A stretch of 64,000 nucleotides of DNA from Cryptomeria japonica (taxonomy: Eukaryota; Streptophyta; Pinopsida; Cupressales; Cupressaceae), in NCBI RefSeq assembly GCF_030272615.1, contig NC_081409.1, positions 914,612,340 to 914,676,339 on the forward strand. Direction: 5' to 3'. Made by a program: the position numbers and the translations under genes. The notes below the pieces were generated by a model that had not been told where the DNA came from, did no database searches, and saw nothing but the letters and a program-made list of their open reading frames with translations. Shown in pieces: positions 1-11,777 of this stretch. How positions within the stretch are numbered: position 1 is the first letter of the stretch; every line of letters starts with the position of its first letter.

Positions 1-330
1 TTAGAGCATAAAAATGCTCAAGATCAAGAAAGAATCTCTTCACATAGAATGCATAAGGATAGGTGGATTTTCCTAAAGATGAAGGGATGAGACTTAACAA
101 AAAGAGGACTTAGGATGATGACAAGGAGGATTCATTTAAGGATATGGCATATTCACCTAAGGGATAGTGTATTCTCCCAAGAATATAGAAAAATTATTGA
201 TTGGTGGAATGACATACTAGATCAAGGAATGATACAAGGGTAGATTCACCTAAATATAGGGTAAATTCAGCTAAAAGGGTACCCATGAGATTGTGGTACT
301 GAGTACCTATCTATGGATGGTGTATTTGGA

Positions 331-718
331 TACAAGTATGATGAAACCATGCTTGTGTATGATGAAACAAAGTCCAGATCTCTATTATAGGTCCAACATA
401 ATCTCTATTATTTGAGACACCATTTTATTAGCATATCCAATTAGGGTAATTTATGGGTTTAATTATGGATCATGTTGTCTATTTCCATGCACTATTGAAC
501 TTATTTGGATGTATTGTGATTATTTTAATTTTGAAGTTATAAATAAATTATGTTTGTACCTTAGAAAGGGTAACTCCAATTGATGTTTGGGCAGTTTATT
601 TGAAAACTTATGGTGATTATTGCCCTATGTTATGTAATGGAGTTATTTTTACACTAAGTAATTAACTAGAAAAATGAATTTGTATTGTTGTACAAGTATG
701 ATGAAACCATGCTTGTGT
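331..718 (+). repeat. Pair of exact 28-bp direct repeats, 360 bp apart
   Basis: The sequence starting TACAAGTATGATGAAACCAT occurs at 331-358 and again, identical over 28 bp, at 691-718. Part of it (TATGATGAAAC) recurs directly after the first copy. The flanks differ, so this is not one large duplication. It may be a remnant of short tandem units or of a transposon end. No function is assigned. Confidence 0.7.
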
Positions 719-1439
719 GTTTACATGTTTGTGCATCCTGTTGAGGAACTCAATAAATATGGTGTTAAGTAGAAGAATGGAAAACTCAAGAAGCTATGGT
801 GACATATTGTGGCATTAGTAGGGATTATCTCTATTGACCACACCTTTCAAAGATAGTATCCCCTAGTTCTCCTCATAGAATGGACCATTGGATGGCTCAT
901 AGTGGTATCCTATCCTACATTTATCTTGATGGCATTGCCGATAGTTGGTATGTGGTTCTTGGTATGGGTTTCCTCTTACCCTATTATCTTATTTATATCT
1001 TTGTTCCAACATGTGGAGATTAATTTTTGTCATGCTATGATGATTTTCATGTTTGCATGTGTTTTGACATTATGCAAATAGATATGATGTCACACCATAC
1101 TTATGTTTTGATATAGTGTAGGTGATGGTTACATGTTGTTGATGGTAGCGATTTGGGTTCAAAGACACAATTCCACACACACACACAAATATTTGAAGAT
1201 GCATTTTATATTATTCCTTCTTAGTGGCGATTAGTGTTGGAAGATTTGCACACATGTAGAGAGGAACTCATGTTAGATACAATAGGTTGTGTTTGATAAC
1301 ATATGAATGTGCCTCATGATGTATACATATAGCTTTGGTGTGTGACATGCATGCACATTTTTCCATAAGACACATTGCTATGTGGCATGTGCCCTATGCA
1401 TGTCTTCTTTGTGAGGCACGTTGCTATGTGCAATGTGGC

Positions 1440-1656
1440 CCTAGGTGTGTCTTCTCTATGAGGTGTATTGCCATGATATGTTAGGATTTGTAGTGTGCAG
1501 GCCACAAATGCATGCATGAGGGACTATTATTATAGTCATGTTTTTTGGGCATGTAGCCTAGGCATGTCTTCTCCATTAGGTACATGGCCATGCCATGTGG
1601 GAGTTTTTGTGTTCATGCCACAAATGCACACATGAGGGACTATTATTGGAGTCATG
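1440..1656 (+). repeat. Imperfect duplication of about 110 bp
   Basis: Two neighbouring segments, about 1440-1541 and 1556-1656, share the order GTCTTCTC..., ATTGCCATG or GGCCATG, GCCACAAATGCA and CATGAGGGACTATTATT, ending in AGTCATG. A more diverged third copy of the first part lies near 1395-1440. This looks like an old tandem duplication in noncoding DNA. Confidence 0.6.
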
Positions 1657-2586
1657 ATGAATCTTCACTCTATTTAGCCACAATTTCTAGTCGTATAGTT
1701 ATGTAATGTGCACTTTTAAGGATTGTGAAGTTTCCTTCAATTATTGATGATCTCTCATCTTTGTTGCATGGGCCAACAATTTTATTTTATCTTGTTTGAA
1801 TTAGTTTAATCACTATTGTGAGTTTTCTCTATTGTGTAGTTATTGTGGCTATGTTTGATTTGCTATTGGAATTGAACACATTTATTTGACTTATTATTGG
1901 TACTATTTTTTCTTTCTTTCAATAATTAGGATCTTTGGTAGTTTAGTGAAACTCTTGCTATTTTTAAATGTTGCCTTCTTTGTTGCGATGTGATTCCTCA
2001 CCAAGATAGACGTAGATAACCTTGGATGAGTGTATATAAGGAATCAAACATTGGGAAAATTTGAGGATAGGGGTAAGTGTTTGTTGTATGGGTAGCTACG
2101 ATCCACTTGTACATTCTTAGTGATTATTGACGGCTATGTCTTGGAGGCTAATCCCATTAAACAAACAAGGGGGAAGTCATACATAATCGTATGGATCCTC
2201 CCTAGTTGTGTGTGGATTCAAGACCATCATTTCATATGGTTCTTGGTTACTTTGTGAGACCATGGCATCCTCTTAGACCAATATGTGAGCCTTGTATTGT
2301 TATCCCTGCAATGTGGATGAATAAGTGTATGTTAAAATAAATGCTTTGCTTAGAATACTCAAAAATTTCTCTTAGAAAGTCTACAACAGGAAAACTTTTA
2401 GTAAGAATTTGCAGACACAATGCTCAGAAATTCACACAATCAGCTACATTAAATACGTTCTCTATTAAGTTCAATGTTTTAAAATGAAAAAGAAGAGTTA
2501 AATGGTTTTGGTTCGATTTGCAATTTTTGTGAAGCTTTTGCACTGAAGTTTCCATAGCCTGATTTTTTTGCCTATGAAGAAAGACC

Positions 2587-5500
2587 ATGTCAGATAATAT
2601 CAGCGAAGAACAAAATAAGGAGACAATTGCTAGATTATGTTCTAACTTGAAAAGAAAAGGTGATGGGAAATGTTATTGTCCCTGCAAAATTTGTAAGGGC
2701 TTAAAGACTAGAAGACTTCTAATCAAAACAACTAAGAAACATTGTAGGCAGCATGGTCACATTGAAGGGGGACATGATTATCATCCACTGGTAAGTTGTT
2801 CATTATATCGTTTTAACAATTTATATACATAAGAAATCACTTGATAATGAGATCATGATCACAGTTTATTTATGTATATCAATTTTATATAGGTGGAGCA
2901 CCCCAGAGCACATGGTATGGATCAACAAAACCATGAGAATATGGTTTTCGAAGTGGAGGAACATGGAGGTGTGAATATCGAAGCTGAAGATAATGATCCC
3001 ATGGAAGATGACGATCATGCACCGAAAAACACAATTAAAGATGATGGTACAAATACATTGATCCATGACACATTTAGTACTGGCACAGCTAATCATGATG
3101 ATCAGGATGACCTTGATGTTCATGATTTACCTCTTCTTGAGAAGGCATATGAGCCCCTTTACAAAGGCTCCCAAACAACTCTTCTCTCTGCTGTATTGTT
3201 GTTGGTGAACTTGAAGGTTATGAATGGTTTATCCAACATAACAATCTCACGTATGTTAAGGTGTGTCATACATGTCATTACAGTTAATAAATGGTGAATC
3301 ATGTACCATTAATATTCTTTATATTCACACCTCAAACTTTTTTTTTTGCTGTAGATTGATAGGTGAATTTTTCTTACCACCATCAAATATTCTACCTTGC
3401 TCATACCGAGAATTATCTGCCATTATGAAAGATATTGGAATGGAGTATCAAACAATAGATGCTTGTCCCAATGATCATATTATATATCATAAACAACATG
3501 AATTTGGAACAGAATGCCCTGAATATCATATCAGTAGATATCGAACAGATCAAATAACAAAAAAGGTGCCTCGCAAGGTTCTTCGTTATATTCCCATTAT
3601 TCCACGTATGCAACGATTATTCAGGTGCACTAGCTTGGCACAATTTATGGATTACCATGCACACAATAGAAGTCGAGATGACATTATTCGAATGCCTGCA
3701 GATGGTTCAACATTTATGGACATAGAGGAAAAGTGGCCACACTTTAAAGAAGAACCTCGTAATCTTAGGCTTTCATTGGCAACAGACGGTGTTAATCCAT
3801 TTGGAGAGTTGAGATCTGTTTACTCGGTGTGGCCTATTTTTGTTATCAACAATAATATTCCTCCATGGATGTCAATAAAGAGGGAGCACATAATGTTGGC
3901 AATGATTGTTCCAGGTATTTTATCATTTAATAGTCATCTACATTTAATTATAAATATTGCAGTAAAATGGTCATAATAATTATGTAATGTTTTTGTTCAT
4001 TCCACTAGGTAAGTACCAAGTTAAAGATATGAATGTATATATTGAGCCTCTTATCGACGAGTTGCTAGAGTTATGGAATGGTGTGACCATGTATGACATC
4101 TCTAGACCAATAGGACAAAGACAATTTCAATTCCATGCAATGTTTGTATGGACAATACATGATGCCCCAGGGCTAACACATTTTTGTGGTATGTTATAGT
4201 GTTCAAGTTGCGCATGATAATTATAATTATAAAAATTAACAAATTTAATAGAATTATACATTATCTTGTAGGTCTTCAAACAAAGGGAAAATTTGCACGT
4301 CCAGTTTGTGGTCCAAAGATGAAATCCTGTCATTCAAAAAGTTTAGGAAATCAGGTGTTTGATGAGTATAGGCACTTCCTTCACAAAAATCATAAGTACC
4401 GGAATACTGAAAAACATCTTTTCAATGGGAAAGAAGAGACTACATCAAAGCCACGAAGAATGACTCCTCACTTATGGAAGTTGGAATATAATAGAATTAA
4501 TCGCCAAGGTAATGTCATTCCATCTAATGGTTTATGTTTGGAATTTGAATTTTTCTATCGTGTTTTGTTTATTGATGATGTAATTGATGATACTGAAGGT
4601 CGTCAAGGCATGGATGGCCACCTTCCAAAGGGACTAAAAAGTTATCCTAGACAATTTAGTAGGTTGCCTTACTACGAGCAGCTACAAATTGTGCATTTGT
4701 TTGATACAATGCATATTGGAAAGAATATAATAGAGACATTATGGAAAATATTGGATGGAAGGCGTGACAAAGAAAAAATTGTCAAAATTTGTAGTGAAAT
4801 TGTGGAATCCAATCATGCAATGAAAAATGTCATTCAATCAAATAGCAATGGAGATCAGATTAATATAAGTGCCCTTCCTTGGTTATCAACGGAGCAGCAA
4901 AGCAATTCTATAAAAGAAGTCATTCGAAAAATTCGATTTCCCACATGATTTGCTGCGAACATAAACAATCTCATATCAAAGAAGAGTGAATTTGGGCCAG
5001 GGATGAAAACGCATGATTGGCATACCTTCATTAAGGTAATTCGCGTTCTTGTGTATTTACTATATATTTGTATACTGCGCATGTACTTTTCATTGTATTA
5101 TGTTAGAAAACAATGAAAATATCATTTTATAATTGTTGCAGTACGTTCTACCTCTATCTCTCCCAGACCACTTCGACAATAATATCAAGCAAGTCATATA
5201 TGATCTTGGAAAATACATGAGGTAAGTAGTGATGTTTGTTCAATTTGTTGTATAGATATTATATTTGCCATTTGTTTTACTTGTTATGCAATATATTGTA
5301 TATTATTTTGTAAAGTCTCGTTTATATATTTTTACGTCTTCAATCTCTTTTAGGTGGTTGTCATCTAAAGAAATCCACAAGGAAGATATAAAATATTGGA
5401 AGAGAAAAATCCCTCATCTAATGCGTGAAATGCAAAAGTGTCTACCTTCAACTTTTTTCAATGCACAAGAACACTACCTCATACACCAAGTTGAGGAGAT

Positions 5501-6921
5501 CGAATTGTGTGGACCTGTACACACTAGGTCAATGTGGATGGTTGAGAGGCACTTGAAATTTTTGAAGGCTTTGGTTCGACAAAGAGCACATCCTAAGGGT
5601 TCTATGGTGGAGGGATATATGTTTTACCAAACTATGGTGTACATTACTGAATATCTTCCTAAGTTTGCAGCAAAAATCCACGTAGATCGCATTTGGGATC
5701 CCAACCCCATTAATAAATTCAAAGGGGAGCACTTGATGGGGAAAGGTAGATTGAAGAAAGTGAGAGGTAATTATAAGATGTTATTGTAGTAAATTAATTC
5801 TTCATCTTTTAAATAAATCAGTTGTAAGTGGTCTATTAATTATTTGTACAGTTGGTCAGGAGTGGGATGCGCTACATTTGTATATTGCAAACAATCTTGA
5901 TTGGATGACGGTGTGGATTGAACGATGTCAACATTCTGGTCGCACATTAACATGGGATGGTATTGCTTCATTGGTTAAAGAAGCTCATCGTAATGGATAT
6001 TCCAATGTTACACAAAGGGAAATTGATTTAGCATATGGTTTAAGAGATCAACAGGTACGTATAATTTTATTAATCACCCATATGTTTATCAACTCATGAT
6101 GCAATAATTTTAATATGTTAGACATATTGCAGGTCAAACACCATAAGGCTATGTGCTGTAATGGTCATAAATTTCGCATCAAACAGTTGGATGACACGAA
6201 GAAAACTTGTGATTCTGGGATAACTGCAGTCTTTGAGGTGACCAATATTTCATCTAGAAACCACATACATCCTCAAGTCTCTCAAAATTGATACTATGGC
6301 ATTTTGGATGATACACTTGAGTGTGACTTTAATTCCTTCAAATTAGTTATGTTTGTCATCAAATGGTATAGGCTACGACTGAATAAAAATGATCTTGATA
6401 GAATTGTTATCGAACATGATAATGGATTTACAATGGTTAATACAAGGTCATTTGAATGAGTTGGGGATGAGCCCTATGTTCTTCCAAGTCAATGTGAGCA
6501 GGTATTTTACTCGGAGGTTCCACATAAATCGGGTTGGTCATTTGTTGTTAGACATGATCCAAGAGGAAGGCCGATAATGTATAATGTGATGGAAGAAGAA
6601 GATACCGAAGAAGTAGAAGATGATATAGATGATGATCACGATCGACAGTTAGTCGATGATGTTCCTGACGGAAATGTACACGAAGAAGAAGCTGATGATG
6701 ATGATGTTGCTGCTGCTGATGATGATGGTGGTGATGGTGATGGTGATGGTGATGGTGATGGTGATGGTGCTGGTGATGGTGATGGTGATGGTGATGGTGA
6801 TGGTGATGGTGATGGTGATGACGAACACAATGATGACAACGACGACGATGACGACGATGACGACGACGACGACGATGATGACGACGACGATGACGATGAT
6901 GATGACGACGATGACGATGAC

Positions 6922-7009
<88 letters not shown>

Positions 7010-7068
7010 GTGATGATCATGATCATGATGGTCATGATGATGAGTTGGATGAAGAAGAAGATCAATGA
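2587..7068 (+). pseudogene. CACTA (En/Spm) transposase, TNP2/TNPD type, multi-exon, decayed
   Basis: Plant CACTA transposase that would cut and insert the element at its CACTA ends. Exons read from splice signals: 2587-2790 (zinc-ligand-rich transposase-associated region, CPCKICKGLKTRR), about 2893-3250, 3355-3914 (tnp2 core: DACPNDHIIYHK, VPRKVLRYIPIIPRMQRLF, LATDGVNPFGELRSVYSVWP), 4009-4188 (DMNVYIEPLIDELLELW), 4272-5035 (TKGKFARPVCGPK, DTMHIGKNI), 5142-5221 and 5354-5766 (DUF4218: MKTHDWHTFIKYVLPLSLP, HTRSMWMVERHLKFLKALV), 5852-6054 and 6133-7068 (DUF4216-like: NGFTMVNTRSFE, VLPSQCEQVFYSEVP). The tail is a very long Asp run. Inactivating stops are visible: TGA at 4946 (probably from CGA), near 6288 and near 6460. 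The ATG at 2587 is the first in frame with the zinc-ligand region. Family assignment is firm; exon edges are by eye, and the 2893-3250/3355 junction does not phase cleanly. Confidence 0.85.
6724..7014 (+). repeat. (GGTGAT)n and (GAT/GAC)n trinucleotide tract coding poly-Gly-Asp and poly-Asp
   Basis: About 290 bp of GGTGAT units followed by GAT/GAC triplets, in frame with the transposase. It encodes alternating Gly-Asp and then roughly 75 nearly uninterrupted Asp residues. The GAC-rich part is mixed and the last part is nearly pure GAT, which suggests recent slippage at the 3' side. The complementary strand gives long but meaningless poly-Ile and Ser-Pro reading frames. Confidence 0.95.
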
Positions 7069-7828
7069 CATGAATGAAATGTATGAGATGCGATTATTAT
7101 ATTATCTATTTAATATTGATATCTTGATAGAAATTGATTTGACTTATATGGTTACATAAATAATTCATATGTTTTGAATTCTAATGCCATTACTTAATTA
7201 ATTCATGATGCACCTCTAGCTATGTGATAGATGGTGATTTAAAATACATATGTGATGGATTACATGCTTATGATGATACATGTGACATTTTTTGAACTTT
7301 GTGTTTATTTATGGAATGTGGACTACTTATTAGCTATGTGATGGATGGTGATTTATGATACGTATGTGATGGATTACATGTTTATGATGATACATATGTG
7401 ATTCTTATGATGCTCAATTACATATATGATGATACATATGTGATGCTTATGATGCTTATGATACTGTAGTATTTATTGTTTATCAAATTACAAATGTAAC
7501 GCTTATGATGCTCAATCGTTGGTGCAGGAATCTGAATCCCTTTGACAAGGATCTTGCACAGTCTCATGGATTGACAGGTATAAGTCAATACACCTTATAG
7601 AAATAATATATTTTTAAAAAATTACAAGAAAAACAAACTTCCTCAGTTTTTCAAACCTCAACATTAGCAGCAAATCTAATACAGTTATCAACACTTGAGG
7701 CCCCAGTTGGACTTACTCAAATTTTAATCTCAACATCAACTCTATGGCCGACTTATTCATCAATATTACCCTCATTTGCAAAATATCTCTCTCATTACCA
7801 ACTAACTCTCTCATTTGATGGTGCATAG
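7069..7828 (+). other. Spacer between the two CACTA gene regions, with short TGATGATACAT repeats
   Basis: AT-rich sequence with two diverged copies of a roughly 110-bp unit (about 7215-7280 and 7330-7400) containing GCTATGTGATGGATGGTGATTT and GATGGATTACATG, then shorter TGATGATACATATGTGATGC units up to about 7465. A short coding-like piece (QESESL) after GTTGGTGCAG near 7528 may be a small exon of the downstream gene. Nothing else is visible. Confidence 0.5.
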
Positions 7829-8572
7829 GTATCACGAAATAGATATTTGTCAGATGTGTCTTCCTCGAGTGAGGGAAATGTAGGAATAGAAGAGGAAAGT
7901 GAGACATGTAGTAGATCTCAAATAGGGAGATCAACTAGAGGTCAAAAGATTAGAAGAAAATTCAATAAACGCATGGAATTTTTTCTTGCTCAAGGGGGGT
8001 CATGTTCTTATGATGATGAGACCAAAGGCGACATTGAGGTGCCCTTGAGGTACAAACATATACTGAAACAATGTGTACCCAAGGAACTTCCTCCAATAAA
8101 CACTAATTTTTGTGTTAATGAGAGGATATATCGCATAGCACCTTCGTCGTTACATGGTTTGGGCCTATTTTCCATGGACAACATAAAGGTCTGTTACAAC
8201 AAAGTTGCTGAATTGATGGTGTTTGTTGGACCTTGTTACAATTATAATGATTGGATGCAGATTATTCGATATAAAAAAAGTATGCGTAGGTATGCACTGT
8301 CAGCCAATTATATACAACAACAAGATAATGATCAAAGTAAACGAGTGGCTGTATACATTGATGGAAGGCCAAAAGCAACAAGGAATATTGCAGGTTTTAT
8401 AAATAGTACATGACCTGGGTCAACTAATAAGCAACCCAATTGCATATTTGAGGCACGTGAGGGAAATTGTGTGTTTGTATGTGCGATAAAATCAATAAGT
8501 GCAGGGGAAGAGTTGCTAATCGATTACAATTTGAATCGTATAGATACAAACAAAGTTACTATCATGAGGGTG
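7829..8572 (+). pseudogene. SET-domain (histone lysine methyltransferase-like) exon in the CACTA element
   Basis: One long exon between an acceptor-like GCATAG at about 7828 and a donor-like GTACGT at 8573. The reading frame is open from about 7829 to 8572 except for TGA at 8411-8413. A Ser/Arg-rich lead is followed by SET-like motifs in the expected order: SSLHGLGLFSMDNIK (GxG S-adenosylmethionine-binding region), NIAGFINST (place of the RFINHSC motif), PNCIFEAREGNCVFVCAIKSI and AGEELLIDYN (place of the ELTxDY motif). The TGA lies in the FINST-x-PGS segment and is probably a CGA to TGA change. The catalytic RFINHSC consensus is altered, so activity is doubtful even without the stop. Fusion to the neighbouring exons is inferred from splice signals. 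It might alternatively be a captured host gene fragment. Confidence 0.7.
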
Positions 8573-8881
8573 GTACGTACTATATATATACCATTTAAGC
8601 CAACTTCCAATTAATGAATCCAATAAACCATTGTATTATTAAGTTTTTTTGCTAAGTCTATTGGTTTCATTTTGCTAACATTTTTATATTTTTTCTTTGT
8701 CACAGGGCCACATGGATCCACCACATAGCACAGATAGGGGTGTAGGTCCCGACACTTCTACGGAGTAGGTAAACCTCATTGTAATTAAACAAATTAGATA
8801 GAAGCAAAATGTTACATTATGATCTTTTCTTGAGTGTTTTGAAGTAATTTTTATAGTGTTAATTATATTCTTGTCACAGAC

Positions 8882-11549
8882 GGATGTTCGGGATAAGGGA
8901 AAGGAACCTGCAGTACCTCAGCACCTCCATAGGGATGTGGGGCGCTCGACAGTGTTATGCGCTGATGACATCGCACTTAGCGCAAACCCTATACAATTTG
9001 TACAAAAGAATATTAGAAAAATTAGGCAAGAGATTGTTGATTTGGCAACCATAAGCCCTCAGACTGATGAGATAACAAAGAGGGTGCAACTATTGTTGGG
9101 GACAATGGAAAACTTGCAAGTAAGCAGTAATGAAAGCTTTAATCATAACAAAAGTTCAATAATGGTTTATATTTTTTTCTCTTTTATGTCATTAACTAAA
9201 ATATGTATGTGTTGTTTTTACAGAAATTTATAGGGCCTCATCATCCTGGTGGTGATGATCAGGGTATTGCGGGTAGTTCAGGTGATGACCATGTTCTATA
9301 TATTAAAACCACTCCTTTGGACTTGTGAACTTGCTTTTTTAATGTTTTACATATTTAATGTATTGCTCTTCAGGTGCTGACATGGTCCGAGGTCGACCCC
9401 AACTGTATTGCCGACTGCAATGTTGGCAACACGTAGCATGCAGACATCATCTATTGCACCGGCTTGTGTTGACCCCCCCACTGGTGGTAGATCCCTCTTT
9501 TTCTCTCTCTTTCGTTATGTGTTTATTACCCTTGAAGTGTTCTTTCTTGGAGGCATTTCATAGTGGATTCATTTACTGTGGCAGGAGATGCACATGAGGA
9601 TGCACCAGAGGCGAGTACTGGTGATAACATACCATCATTTCCTGGATCTTCCCGTATTGCTAGTACGGGAACGTTGCAGGCCACATTGGTGGTGAGCGAT
9701 GAAGAATTGATTCCCTTGAAGATACAGAAGGTTCCAGGTACTTTAAAATTATTATTATATATAGTTTAATTGTAATTTACTTACTGATCACTCATTTTGG
9801 ACTAATGATCCCATGTTTTTTTTGCACGAAATGATATTTTTTATAAAAATCTTAATGACATTACATTGCAGATATTTGGGCCCAACATACGTAAAAGGTG
9901 GAACATCATACGTGAACTAACCCTTATCCACTATTTTGATTTCATATCATTGCTATAATAGTTTTCCTTTTATCCATTTCTTGAACTATATCAAAGGTAG
10001 CTTCAGTTTCTTTCTAAATCTAACAGGTTTGTTTTTGCTTTAAAGGTGGAATGACTAAGAAAAAAAGTTAAAAGATGAACTCACAAACCGTATGGTAGGG
10101 TTGTTTGGAAATGACACATTCGACAAGATTAAGCTCTTGGAAAAAGCTGGCACATATCTAAAGTATGTGAGGGACCAATACAGGACACATTTAGAGAAGA
10201 ACGTAAAGTATGAGCGTCCCCCCATGATTCCAGAGAGGGAGTGGAAGGACCTAATTTTGGATGCAAAGGAGAGAATTGAAAGGAAAAAAGAAAATACACC
10301 ACCAGACGCCAGAGGAAGGTATGTGATACTATTAAGAATGTGAATATGTACTAATTATTCATTATATTTATATAATCTAACATATTTCAAACTTTTCATA
10401 GATTGAGTGACACGTCAAAGGCAACCAAGGCAAGACAAGAAAAGCATGGGCAACACAAACTCAGCTCTGGTGGTTATATGAAACTTGCCGCACGAATTGT
10501 AAGAATCAGTAAATTAAGTATCACATCAAAATATTTATAAATTGTAAACAATTTTTTTTTAATCAAACAATACAAGCAAAATTCACAATTCACAATACTA
10601 AGCAAAAATGCAGGGCTCTGAATTCAATAGAGTGCCCACAGAAGATGACAAGAGAATTGGCTACCAGCAAGGCTATATAGCCGTGGCTGAACGGCTACGA
10701 GAATTGAGTGGGCAAACACGAGATTCTGATGCATCTTTCACAATGGTAAATAAGCTAAATGAAAATTATTTCAAATTGAATACTTAACCAATAATCTATT
10801 TGATGTTAAGTTTCAACATAAAGTGACTATATTTTTTTTAAATAAGCAAGCAATGATAACACTGTGCGTGACATTGGAATGCAGCATGATAATTGTGGAA
10901 TAGAACCTGTACATGAAGGTCTGGATGTGCATCCTAGTAGTGGAGGTATTCATTTGCTATTCAAATTTTTTTATGTAATTATTAATACAATTAAACATCT
11001 TAAATTGAAAATTAGTGTAGTAATTAATGTAACTTTATTGTTAATATTTTAGAGCATGTAGTCGGTGGTGACAAAGTGGAGCATGATCCGGGTAGACAAC
11101 ATCAGGAATGTGATGTTCCCCAATCAAGTAAAGAGGACCACTGTTATTCCTTTAAACAAATTTAATTGCAATTGGTGTATTGATTAATGTAACGTTTTGT
11201 ATTTCAACTCCAGAGGATCTAGAGGGTGTTCAGCATGTCGAGGTTGAGGCTAGACAAAATGATGTGGAAGATGATGTGGCCCCATCAGGTAAAGAGTGTA
11301 ACGATTGTGTTCTTTAAATTAATGAAATACTTGTAACAATAATAAAAAAATGTTTTGAATTTAACCCAATTCTTTGTTATTGTAGAGGACCCCCCTTTGG
11401 TTCAGCATCCTCGTCCTTTGTATAGGACTAGGCATACATCAAGAGCACGAGAAGAGGGCAGAACATCCGAAGATGGGGGAAATGATGAAGAAACCGATGT
11501 TCCACTTAGTCTTTTCATAGCTTCAAAGAAAAAACAAAGAAAGAAATGA
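8882..11549 (+). pseudogene. Downstream exons of the second CACTA gene; plant transposase (Ptta/En/Spm)-like C-terminal region
   Basis: Small exons separated by AT-rich introns. Those I can read start near 8882 (TDVRDKGKEPAVPQ, then IVDLATISPQTDEITKRVQLL), 9375, 9589, 10065-10318, 10402-10500, 10613-10745, 11052 and 11386-11549. The 10092-10745 part has the pattern of plant Ptta/En/Spm transposase proteins (Transposase_24-like): ERPPMIPEREWKDLILDAKE, a spacer KATKARQEKHGQHKLSSGG, and a late DDKRIGYQQGYIAVAERL. The last exon is basic at its end (KKKQRKK) and stops at 11547-11549. Together with the SET exon it occupies the place of the TNPA-like gene of other CACTA elements. Similarity is weak and the exon chain is inferred; frames between exons were not all reconciled. 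Confidence 0.5.
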
Positions 11550-11756
11550 TTGTAATCTACCTTATTTGATAATGACTAATTTTTATGTGTTAATGAATGT
11601 AATTATGTGCTAATGAATGTTCATGAATGATATGTGTTGGTTAATGAATTTTATGTGTTAATGAACATTATGTGATAATGAATGAATGTTATATTTTAAT
11701 AATGGATGAAAGAATGAATGAATGTTAGATGTTAACGGGGAATTTAGAGTGATGTT

Positions 11757-11777
11757 AGGGGGGGGGGGGGGGGAGGG
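11757..11777 (+). repeat. G homopolymer tract of about 16-17 bases
   Basis: A run of G interrupted once by A (G-run, A, GGGG, CC) lies about 200 bp after the last exon of the CACTA gene region. Long G runs are rare in this AT-rich window. It can form G-quadruplex structures and is prone to slippage and sequencing error. Confidence 0.85.

Larger units (their letters stand above)
1..2586. other. Spacer without a recognisable gene
   Basis: AT-rich sequence with stops in all frames and no protein similarity I recognise. It holds two local duplications, listed separately. I see no CACTA-type terminus or subterminal repeat here, although the transposase gene that follows would be expected to have its left end in or before this stretch. 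The 5' limit of the CACTA element is therefore unresolved. Confidence 0.6.

Noticed and set aside
1314-1517. Minus-strand ORF of 67 codons
   Set aside because: Lies in the 110-bp duplication region, His/Thr-rich, with no protein-like pattern.
6636-7159. Long frames antisense or shifted to the Asp tract (Ser-Pro repeats, poly-Ile, poly-Met)
   Set aside because: Products of the (GAT)n and (GGTGAT)n composition. The in-frame Asp reading continues the transposase gene and explains the tract.
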